Shown: in pieces, positions 22,701 to 31,225 of the stretch | Numbering within the stretch: position 1 is the first letter of the stretch | Layout: each line of letters starts with the position of its first letter | NCBI RefSeq assembly: GCF_000002985.6 | Contig: NC_003281.10 | Span: 2,542,001-2,606,000 of the forward strand | DNA: 64,000 nt | Source of the DNA: Caenorhabditis elegans | Taxonomy: Eukaryota; Nematoda; Chromadorea; Rhabditida; Rhabditidae | Direction: 5' to 3' | Translations under genes and position numbers: made by a program | The notes under the pieces: generated by a model | What the model was told of the DNA's origin: nothing | What the model saw: only the letters and a program-made list of their open reading frames with translations | The model's database searches: none

Positions 22701-24556
22701 GCTCCTTTGGCATCGAGAAGTCCATTCCAGCCATTGTCTCGTTAGAACTGCTGGCGGTGCTGAAAAATCGAGTTTTACTTTGAAAATCCAAGAAAAATAG
22801 GCAGAAAATCGGCAAAAAATGAAGAAAAATCGAGTTTTACATTGAAAAAAAATGGCCAAAAATCGGAGAAAAATGGGCAAAAAACGGAGAGAATTGATGA
22901 CAAATCAAAGAAAATGGAAAAAAAGAAGAAAATTCTGGAAGTGCAATGAAGCGCAATTCCCGCCGGTGTTTGCGTATTCTGCGCAATTTTCGTTTGACCT
23001 ACGTAGGTCAAATCGACGCCCGCTGCGAGTTAAACAAAGCGGCGCGCGGAACCCGTAGGATGTCGGCGGCCTGATATTGGTTGGTCCCCAAATTTTTGCC
23101 TTTTCTCCGTGAGTGGACGAGAAAAAGGCGGGGCCTAAATATGAGGTTTTCTGCAGTACACGCCACGCAGTTTTATTATTTTGAGTGTACGAAGCTGTAA
23201 TGAAAAGAACCTTACATATATCTACAGAATTGAGACTCTTCGCACCAACGCCCCTGGGTAATATTAATTTAAAAATTGAACAGAATGTGTTGTCAATTTA
23301 CGTTTTTAAATAGTGTTTTCTTTTTGCTTAACTGATATATCAAGTTCAATTCAGCTGTCCAAACTGAACGAGGACCTCGGAGGCTTCGATGCCTGCAGCT
23401 GAAACATACCAATAACCCCATCTCTTTCAAATGTAAGTCTATACTCGGGTAATTCATCAAAACTTATACACCAACTTAGCCTTGCATAGCCTTCTTTCTT
23501 CTAAGTTTGACTATTACAAAATTCTGAGAATGCGTATTGTGCAACATATTTGACGCGCAAAATATCTCATAGCGAAAACTACAGTAACTCTTTAAATGAC
23601 TACTGTAAAGCTTGTGTCGATTTACGAAAATCATTTTTGATCGATAAAATATTAAAAATTAATAGTAAGCAAAAAAATGAACAAAATAATACGAAAAATC
23701 GAAGAAAAATGGAATATCGCTGTCACTTTTGGAAAATAAATTCATTTCGAAAGTAATTAAAAGAGATACTGTAGTTTTCGCTACGAGATATTTTGCGCGT
23801 CAAATATGTTGTGCAATACGCATTCTCTGAATTTAGTGTTCACGTAATACTTTGGACAACTTTATCCAACTTTTTTCAATCAAATTTAGCAACTTCTACG
23901 CTTGGCATTTCTAAAATTGCTAAAGTTGGTGGATAAGTTGTAGATTTCTTCTCTTATTCTCAGGTTTTTTTTTCCATTTCCAGATGACTCGATATTCTCG
24001 AAATCCGTAATCCTTACATCAAAATGCTTATTGCTAAACTTCATGTCCCAACAGGAACGTCGAGAAGTTGTTGAAGAAAACTGCCAAATCATATTTGCCC
24101 TATTGATATTGGCCAGTGGAGATGAGGCAGTACTAAGCAGGTTTCCAGTAAGTTTTTGGGTCTCACAGCGAATATTACCGTAACCCATTTAAGCCGCCAA
24201 AACCTATCCCGCAAAAAGTGCATTGTGACCCAGAACAACTACGGCTGACTATCTGCATACTTCTCTCCCAATCCAGTAAGTTTCAGATCCCCTTTTATTT
24301 ATGCTAGATCTAGCTAGATATTAATTTTCCAGCCAGTCCCCTTCTGAAATTCGCTGCACCTTTGGAAAACTTTTATAAATGTTGTCTATGGCGGTACTCC
24401 TTCACAAATGACTCTATCGAGACAGCTACACAACTAATCAATACAGTTACGTGGCTCTATGAAAACGGACCATGGGAGATGTCAAGTTTGCTCCGAAGCT
24501 CCATGAGCAGTCTTATTACTGAAGTCTTTGAATCAGATAATGTTGAATTGTTTTGA
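19710..24556 (+). CDS. small nuclear hormone receptor, NR2E-like
   Basis: A ligand-regulated-type transcription factor. Exons: 19710-19713 (ATGG), 20213-20353, 20401-20496, 23355-23432, 23984-24147, 24194-24275, 24333-24556 (TGA). They total 789 nt, giving 262 residues. The DNA-binding domain starts about residue 11: finger 1 [22 protein letters not shown]-box CDGCSC; finger 2 C...C...CPAC; then a T-box-like [10 protein letters not shown]. The ligand-binding region is short (about 160 residues), with LSRFPPPKPIP and a final helix ending VELF. One intron (24148-24193, 46 nt) needs a TTTAAG acceptor; the nearby CAG would give a 21-nt intron and a stop. The P-box resembles the tailless/PNR group; nhr-239 is a possibility I cannot confirm. 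Intron 3 contains an antisense BTB gene. Confidence 0.85.
19905..20125 (-). repeat. CCGGCAAATTGCC minisatellite in nuclear receptor intron 1
   Basis: Several inverted-orientation copies of the unit seen at 3676-4105 (GGCAAATCGGCAAATTGCCGGAATTGAAAATT). Confidence 0.85.
20505..20860 (-). repeat. telomere-like tract (TTAGGC)n in nuclear receptor intron 3
   Basis: About 55 degenerate TTAGGC hexamers (GGCTTAGGCTTAGG, CCTAGGTGTAGG) begin just after the splice donor. This is the largest interstitial tract of its kind in the window. Confidence 0.9.
21050..21958 (-). CDS. BTB/POZ-domain protein nested antisense in the receptor intron
   Basis: Two coding exons on the minus strand: 21869-21958 (ATG) and 21050-21820 (TGA), 861 nt, 286 residues. 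A TTTCAG acceptor lies 26 nt before the ATG, so the mRNA is trans-spliced or has an upstream non-coding exon. Residues 10-70 form a BTB fold of the nematode type ([20 protein letters not shown], then [13 protein letters not shown] and [19 protein letters not shown]). A BACK-like helical part follows ([20 protein letters not shown]), then a long acidic, Ser/Glu-rich tail without known motifs. BTB proteins of this kind often serve as substrate adaptors for CUL-3; that role is inferred from the family. The gene lies wholly in intron 3 of the receptor on the opposite strand. No MATH domain is present. Confidence 0.88.
22428..23187. mobile_element. 760-bp TIR element carrying a copied BTB first exon
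   Basis: The element begins CACTCAAAATAATAAAAC and ends with the exact complement. It is flanked by TA on both sides (22426-22427, 23188-23189), as for Tc1/mariner-type insertions. The terminal inverted repeats are about 170 bp. Between them sits 22634-23016, 383 bp that match 21858-22240 base for base as far as I can read. The insert is bracketed by a 23-bp direct duplication of element sequence (22611-22633 and 23017-23039). The copied piece includes the whole first coding exon of the BTB gene, with its acceptor, ATG and GTTTGT donor. No transposase frame is present. Confidence 0.9.
22634..23016 (-). pseudogene. duplicated first exon of the BTB gene inside the transposon
   Basis: A direct copy of 21858-22240. 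It keeps the ATG (about 22734), 30 codons and both splice sites, so it could be spliced as an alternative first exon. It cannot by itself encode a BTB fold. Near-identity to the source implies a recent event. Confidence 0.9.
23512..23850. mobile_element. palindromic MITE, same family as 1989-2344
   Basis: Left arm 'aaaattctgagaatgcgtattgtgcaacatatttgacgcgcaaaatatctc', right arm its near-complement ending 'gtgttcacgtaat'. The left terminus lacks the 'cgggaacac' present in the family end, so it is slightly deleted. It lies in the receptor intron 23433-23983. Confidence 0.75.
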
Positions 24557-24573
24557 TTTTCAATTGATGGATG

Positions 24574-24579
24574 AATAAA
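24574..24579 (+). terminator. candidate polyadenylation signal of the nuclear receptor
   Basis: AATAAA lies 18 nt after the stop codon and directly before the minisatellite at 24597. Confidence 0.6.
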
Positions 24580-24596
24580 TGTTTTAATGAATTTAC

Positions 24597-25378
24597 CGGT
24601 TTGCAATTTGCCGATTTGCCGGAAAACTTAATTCCGGCAATTTACCGGTTTGCCGGAAATTTTCAATTTCTGCAATTTGCCAATTTGCCGGAAATTTTCA
24701 TTTCCGGCAATTTGCCGATGTGCCGGTTTGCCGGAAATTTTCAGTTCCGGCAATTTGCCGGTTTGCCGATTTGTCTGAAATTTTCAATTCAGACAAGTTG
24801 TCGGTTGGAATGTTTGTCGGAAATTTTCAATTCCGGCAATTTGCCGATTTGCCGGAAATTTAAAGTTCGGCAATTTGCCGGTTTGCCGATTTGCGAGAAA
24901 TCTTAATTCCGGCAATTTGTCGATTTGCCGGAAATTTTCAATTCCGGCAATTTGCCGGTTTGCCGATTTGTCTGAAATTTTCAATTTCAGCAATTTACCG
25001 GTTTGCCGGAAGTTTTCAATTCCGGCAATTTGCAGGTTGGCCGATTTGCCGGAAATTTTCGATTCATGGCAATTTGCCGATTTGCCGGAAATTTTCATTT
25101 TCGGCAATTTGCCGGTTTGCCGATTTGCCGGAAATTTTCAATTTCGGAAATTTGCCGATTTGTCGGAAATTTCAAATTTGGGCAATTTGCGGGTTTGCCA
25201 GAAATTTTCAATTCCAGCAATTTGCCGATTTGTTGGAATTTTCAAATTTGGGAAATTTGCGGGTTTGCCGGGAATTTTCGATTCCGGCACTTTGCCGGTT
25301 TGTCCATTTGCCGGAAATTTCAAATTCCAGCAATTTGCCGGTTTGCCGAATATTTTAAATTCCGGCAACTTGCTGTAA
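24597..25378 (+). repeat. largest CCGGCAATTTGCC minisatellite array
   Basis: About 20-25 degenerate copies of the 35-bp unit. It fills nearly all the space between the convergent 3' ends of the receptor (24556) and the minus-strand gene (25468). Three frames stay open for 100-160 codons (peptides of the [19 protein letters not shown] type), which is an effect of the unit length and lack of stops. Confidence 0.92.
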
Positions 25379-25467
25379 TTTTCACTACAAACATCAAAAT
25401 TATAGACTAAAACCAGTATTTATTGGTTACATGATACATATAAATTTCAATGAAAAGGTCGCCTAAA

Positions 25468-28400
25468 TCAAAATGAAAAAACATGAAAATCATAGAGGTA
25501 TCGTGTATCATTTAGTCTAATCGGCATTTGACTATAAGCCTGCTGACAGATATCCAATTCGACAATCGTGTAGCGTGGCCATTTGAAAGTGTAGTCCTTG
25601 GGTGTTTTGATCCGTTGTGACCACATTTGTGATCCTTTACGGATTTCATTCAGGAGACTATCGAATTTGTAGCATCCACCGAGCACCACTTTGTATCTGG
25701 AAATATGGAATTTTAAGTAAAAATTATTGATTTTTTCTCAATTTTTCGATGTTTTCAGAGAAAATTGAATTTTTTTTTACTTTAATTTTTTTTTAAAAAT
25801 AGGGAGATACTTCGAATTTGAAAAAAAAAATTTGGAAACTTTTTCCAGGTTTCTATAATTTTTAATCATTTCTCATGTTTTTTGAAAATTTTTTTAAAAA
25901 CTCGAATATATCTTTAAAAAATACGGAAAATCGAAATATTTCAAAACTTCTCTGAAAAAAGCCAAAAAAAAACGTTAAAAATGCAAAAATACCAAAAAAT
26001 TGAAAAAAAAAACAATTTTTTTTTCTTTTTAAAAGTTTCAGTGAACAAAAACCAAAGATTTGGGTTTTTCAGAGAAAAAATAGGAAAATATTCAAAAATT
26101 TGAAATATTATCCAAAAAATCAAAAAATCGGTCAAATTGATTTTTTTTTTTTTAAATTTTTTCGTAAAGCTTTAAATTTTGTTTGATTTTTGAGTTTTTC
26201 CCGAAAATTATTTTTTAAAAAATTCTGTTAAATTACAAATTTTTTCCAATTTTTTTCTAAAAACACCGAAAAATCGATAATTTATGAATTTTCTCTGCAA
26301 TAAACTGTAGAAATCGGAAAATTCAAATATTTTTGATTTTTTCTGAAAAAAAAACACCGAAACAAACGGAAATTTGAATTTTTTTTTTCCCGAATTTCTC
26401 TGAAAAAACACTGCAAAAATACCAAAAAGTTGTAAAATTTAAAATTCTCGTCGTTTTTCGATTTTTTTTTCGACCGACTCGAAATTTTTTGAATTTTTTT
26501 TTTCAAATTTCCAAACAATTTTTATTTCAATTTTTTAGAAATCTCTTAATTTTTCAAACAAATTTTCAGTATTATTAACCTGCAGAATATCTTATCCAAA
26601 GGCTTTTCCCCGTCACCCAAATGTGTATTTCCGACAGCGTCGACGTTTGTAAACTCTATCGAATGAATATATGGACCCATTTCATCTGAAATTTCGAAAT
26701 TTTAATTTGGTAAACCACGCCCACAAAATGGACACGAAGGTGCAAATGCGCTCCAGTGGACAGTTGGAAATGTCAAGTTTTCGGTGGTAAAACCGCAAAA
26801 ATTCCAAAATTTTTTAAAGATGTTTTTAAAAATTTGCAATGAAAATCACAAATTTTTTCAAAAAAAAAAAAACTCAAAGTTTTGAATTTCCCGCCGATTA
26901 GCATTGGAGCGCGTTTACAATTCTGAGAATGGCCACGCCCATTTAATGGACGTTTCACTTTTTTTATTTACGTCGGAGATATGGAAATTTGACGATATAG
27001 CCGTTGTCGCCGAGCAGGTCATCTTGTGTTATCTGGAAATTTTTTTTTGCGTAAAAATAATAATTTTTTGGGTCTCGCAGCGATTTCCACGCACAGCTCG
27101 CCGTGTACTCCCCGAGGAAAAGATTTTCAAGTTTTTGGCTAAAAAACTCGATTTTGAAGTATTTTTGCTGATTTTTTATGGATTTTTAAAATGAACTTTT
27201 TTTTTTAATTTGTAAATTTTTAACAAAAAAAACTGCAAAATTTTTGATAACTTGGCGATTTAAATATTCAATTCTTTTCCACGGAGAGTACACGAACTCC
27301 GTAAATCGACATTTCGCGGCAAGACCCAATTCAACAATTCTCACATTCAGCGCCTCCTTCTGAATTTTACTGAGCTTATGGGCGGCCGAGCGATGAAATT
27401 GCAGCGTTTCGTGTCCGCCGAGTGTGAATTCCGCCAAATTTGAAAAGTCTTCCTGGAAATTTGTAATTATATGGTAGGTAGGCACCTATTTTATGCCTGC
27501 CTGCCTACTGCCTATTTTTTGGGAAGTCGAAAATTTTACAGATTTTTTCAATTTTTTTTTTCAACAAATATTTTAATTTTTTTTTTAATTTTCCAAATTT
27601 TCAGGCGTACTTTAAGAACAAAAAACAATTTTTTGAGTTATTTCTGAAAAAATTGAATTTTCAAACATATTTTTCAGAATTTTTAGCAGGTAGGCAGGCA
27701 CAATTTTCGTCTCGCCTACCTCCCGAATAGCTCGAAGAACTTCGAAAAAAACCGAATCACAGTGAGCGAGGAACTCCTTTTTCTCGTCTTGGAGGCCGAT
27801 TCCACGGACAAATGCGTTTCTCTGAAAATTTTTAAAAAAAATGGATTTTTTGGAAAATACATTCAAACTTCCGAAAAAATTCAAAATGTTTAATTTTCAA
27901 AAATATAAAAATTCAAATTTCTCAAAAATTTCAAGTTTCCGAAAAAGTTCAAAATTCCGAAAATTTCAAATTTCTCAGAAATTTCAAATTTTCCACAATA
28001 CAAATTTTCCAAAAAATTCAAATATTTTTTCCTAAATTTCCGAAATTTTAGGCCAAAAATTGCAAAAATCCAAAAATTCCAATATAAAAGTTTTCCAAAA
28101 AGTTATTAAAATTTCAAATTTCAAAAAAAAAACCAAATTTCTCAAAAATTCAAAATTTCCGATTTTTTCAAGAATTCAGCATTCCAAAAATTCCAAATTT
28201 TTCGAAATTCCGAAAATTTGCAATTTTTCAAAAAAAAACCAATTTGTAAAAATTTCTAAATTTCCGAAATTTTTGGCCAAAAATTTCAAAAATTTCAAAA
28301 TTGTTCAAAAAAAAATCCGGAATTCCCAATTTCTCAAAAATTCCGATCGTGGCGAGACCCGAGAAGGTACAGTACCATATATCCCTGCACAAAAGCCTTC

Positions 28401-29547
28401 GCCTGCTCGATTTTTCCCTGTGGGGACTGCAAAATGAGACGTGGACAGCCCTGATGGAGTGATATCTGAAAAAATATTGATTTTATTTGAAAAAAAAATC
28501 TTCCGTACTCTTCCGTAATCCAAATAATTCCGATCGGATCGTGTAATTTGTACGGCCGGCTGTTCGGAAGAAGTAAGGATTTCATGGCGAAATGTATATT
28601 TTTCCCTGAAAATTTTGGGAATTTGCTGGTTTTTTAAAATATATGGAAAATTATGGGTTTTCGGCGGAAAAAACGAAATTTTGATTTTTTTTGAAAAAAA
28701 AATCAAAATTTTTTTTTTAATTAAAAAAAAATCGGCGTTTTTTTTTTTTAATTTTTTGTGATTTTTTTCAAGCGAAATTCAGCATTTTTCCGCAATTTTA
28801 TTGAAAATTTCGGTTTTTACGTGTGGTTTTATGTAAAAATGCGAATTTTTAGTAGAAAAATGGACAATTTGTCTATTTTTGCATAAATTTTTGCTTTTTT
28901 GAGGTTTTTCGATTAAAATTTAAATTATTTCCTCAATTTCTGGGAAATTTTGATAATTTTTTTCAAGTTTATAGCGAATTTTTTATGGTTTTCTATTCAA
29001 AAATTCAATTTTTTAAAGTGTTTTTTTTTGGAATTTTCCCATTTAAATTCAATTTTTACGCAATTTCTGGATTTTTCTCCGTTTTTTAAAACATTTATGT
29101 AAATTTAGACCATTTTTGGCTATTTTTCCTATTTTTAATTTTCAAAATTATTTTTCCAATAAATTTTTGACATTTCCGATTTAAAATTCTTGTTTTTACG
29201 CAATTTCTGTATTTTTTTCTCTTTTTCGTGAAAAAATCGATTTTTCTGCAAGTTTTGCCAAGTAAAAATCGAAAAAAAAACCTCGAAAATGAGCTGAAAA
29301 CTGCTCATTTTTTCGATTTTTCTTGTTAAAATGCAATTTTTACGCTGTTTTCCAACTTTTTTCCCAATTTTTTCCAATTTCATGTAAGATTTAGCGCTTT
29401 TAAACGTTTTTTAAAGCAGTTTTCTCCGAAAAATTGATAAAAAATCCCTCACCACAGCTTGGCGAGTGCTGCAACCCGCTGAAAATCTTTTTTCGGCGGT
29501 ATTTCTGTACTAAATGCCCGTACGGTGGAGGCTGTAGCCCATCTCAT
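25468..29547 (-). CDS. unrecognised protein with mitochondrial-like presequence
   Basis: Eight exons in order of transcription: 29453-29547 (ATG), 28509-28605, 28376-28465, 27720-27821, 27345-27452, 26972-27032, 26580-26685, 25468-25696 (TGA). They sum to 888 nt, 295 residues, with all phases consistent. A TTTTCAG acceptor directly abuts the ATG, so the message is probably trans-spliced. The first 32 residues (MRWATASTVRAFSTEIPPKK) are Arg/Ser/Thr/Ala-rich with no acid until residue 15, which resembles a mitochondrial targeting sequence. The rest is soluble, with no transmembrane segment and no motif I know (EKYTFRHEILTSS, GCPRLILQSPQGKIEQAKAFVQGYM, FTLGGHETLQFHRSAAHKLSKIQKEAL). A mitochondrial ribosome or assembly protein is possible but unproven. 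It lies 1.7 kb downstream of the PITP gene on the same strand. Confidence 0.78.
25700..26575. other. A/T-rich intron sequence
   Basis: The intron before the last exon is almost wholly A/T homopolymer runs with 'tttttccgaaaa' words. I see nothing coding or structured. Confidence 0.5.
27840..28340 (+). repeat. 'caaatttc(c)aaaaattc' low-complexity tract
   Basis: A degenerate repeat of roughly 10 bp (AAATTTCCGAAAATTC) fills the intron between exons 27720-27821 and 28376-28465. It makes the long Lys/Phe-rich spurious frames on both strands. Confidence 0.6.
28610..29450. other. A/T-rich first intron
   Basis: Homopolymer-rich sequence with no distinct repeat or coding signal. Confidence 0.4.
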
Positions 29548-29575
29548 CTGAAAATTTCGCGATTTTAGCCCAGAA

Positions 29576-29993
29576 AAATGGGTCTCGACGCGACGAAATT
29601 TTTTTTGTTAAATTCGAAAAGGTATGCGCCTTTAAAGAGTACTGTAGTTTCAAATTTTCATCAATTTTTCGGGGTTTTCGAATTTTTTTTTTTTAATTTC
29701 GAAAATGGATGAAATACTGCGATTTTTGAGCAATTTTTAACCCAAAAAGTGCAAAGTTGTGCATTTTTCAGCTCATTTTAAAGTTTTTTTAAATTTATTT
29801 TAATTCAAAAAAAAATTGTAGAAAAAACTTCAAAATTAGCTGAATTTTATTGCAAATTTTATCGATTTTTTTTATTTTTCAGAAATTTTTTTAAATCGAA
29901 AAACTGTGAAAAATTCGAAACTACAGTAGTCTTTAAAGGCGCATACCTTTTCGCATTTAACAAAAATTCCCGTCGCGTCGAGACCCAGAATGT
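29576..29993. mobile_element. palindromic MITE beginning GGGTCTCGACGCGACG
   Basis: Left arm: 'gggtctcgacgcgacgaaattt...aaaggtatgcgcctttaaagagtactgtagtttc'. Right arm is its complement: 'gaaactacagtagtctttaaaggcgcatacctttt...cgtcgcgtcgagaccc'. Arms are about 75 bp, and the element lies just upstream of the preceding gene's ATG. Fragments of the same family ('gggtctcgcagcgat') occur near 27070, 33977, 34350, 34590 and in the mdt-19 intron. Confidence 0.75.
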
Positions 29994-30489
29994 CGTTTTT
30001 TTCGAAATATTTAGGTTCCTAAACCGGATTTTTTGGTTTTTTCTCAAAATTAAAATTTTTCAAAAAATAAAATGAGACATGCGTTTATTCTTCTCTGGAA
30101 TTTTTGATTTTAAGATTTTTTGTTACTAAAAAAGAGGGGGGGGGGGGTCACAAAAAACAAAAAAAAACTGTATAAATTATCATTTTCTATAATAAAGAGC
30201 TGGGGGTGCGGGGTGATATGAGATTTTTTTTGCATTTCATTTCAGAAGCTATATAATAAATAGTGAGCAACTTTTGTTGTTGATTTCACACTGGTGTCGA
30301 TTTTAAGGACAAAAAAGAGCTATGTATTCTAGTGAGTGGGAGCTGGTGTGTGTGGATAAAGTGAGTGAAAAAATGGCGCCGGGACGAAAAAAATAAGAAA
30401 AAAAAAATAGTTTTTAAAAGGGGAGCAGTGTGAAAAAATGGGGACTTTTGCTTTAAAATAATCGAAAAATAGGCAAAAAATTTTTTAAA

Positions 30490-30955
30490 AAAAGTGAAAA
30501 ATACGTCAACCAATCAGCGATTCGCTCCGCCCATCATTCAACCAATCAGAACGCGTGGGCGGAGTTCGAAGACGCTGATTGGTCGGGGAGTTCACATTTT
30601 GGCGGGAATTATAAATTTTTCGCATTTTTTCAAAATTTCGGAATATTTGCTTTGAAAATTTTCAAAAAATCACCAAAAAAAACGAGATTTTCTGCGACCA
30701 ATCAGCGATTCGCTCCGCCCATCATTCAACCAATCAGAACAGGTGGGCGGAGTTCGAAGGCGGGAATTCAAAAATTACGAGTTTAAAGTTATATTTTTCG
30801 CCATTTTTTTTTAATTTCCGAATGTTTTGCTATAAAAAAATTCAAAAAAAACAGCGACCAATCAGCGCTTCGCTACGCCCAGTTTTGGACCAATGATTGG
30901 TCCGAAAGTGGGTGGAGCGAATCGCTGATTGGTCGAAAGTCTCATTTTGGCGGGA
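30490..30955. repeat. duplicated 'accaatcagcgattcgctccgccc' block
   Basis: A segment of about 95 bp with CCAATCAGCGATTCGCTCCGCCCATCATTCAACCAATCAGAAC occurs at about 30508-30610 and 30697-30765. A related inverted pair follows at about 30853-30935 ('gaccaatcagcgcttcgc' ... 'gcgaatcgctgattggtc'). Each contains several CCAAT boxes. It sits between the minus-strand gene start (29547) and the PITP 3' end (31226). Confidence 0.7.
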
Positions 30956-31119
30956 AATTCAAAAAAAGCGGTTTTTAAGTAGAGTTTTTGATTTTTCGTG
31001 ATTTTTCTTTTTTTTTCAAATTTAACATAATTTTAGAAATTTTTAAGCAAAATTCCCAAAATTCACACTACTCAAATAATCACACAGTTCATCATGGGGC
31101 AGGTGGATGGGTGGGAGGA

Positions 31120-31153
<34 letters not shown>

Positions 31154-31225
31154 AGAGAAATAAGAGCGATGAAAAAAATCGGAAAAAGACTAGAATTTGA
31201 GCCCAAACACGGCCCGGTGGTCCAT

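Noticed and set aside
22414..22800. 128-codon frame in the transposon
   Set aside because: It reads antisense through the copied BTB exon and inverted repeat; no transposase motif.
24571..25410. Three overlapping + frames of 111-167 codons
   Set aside because: All come from the stop-poor minisatellite after the nuclear receptor; repeated peptide shifts frame from unit to unit.
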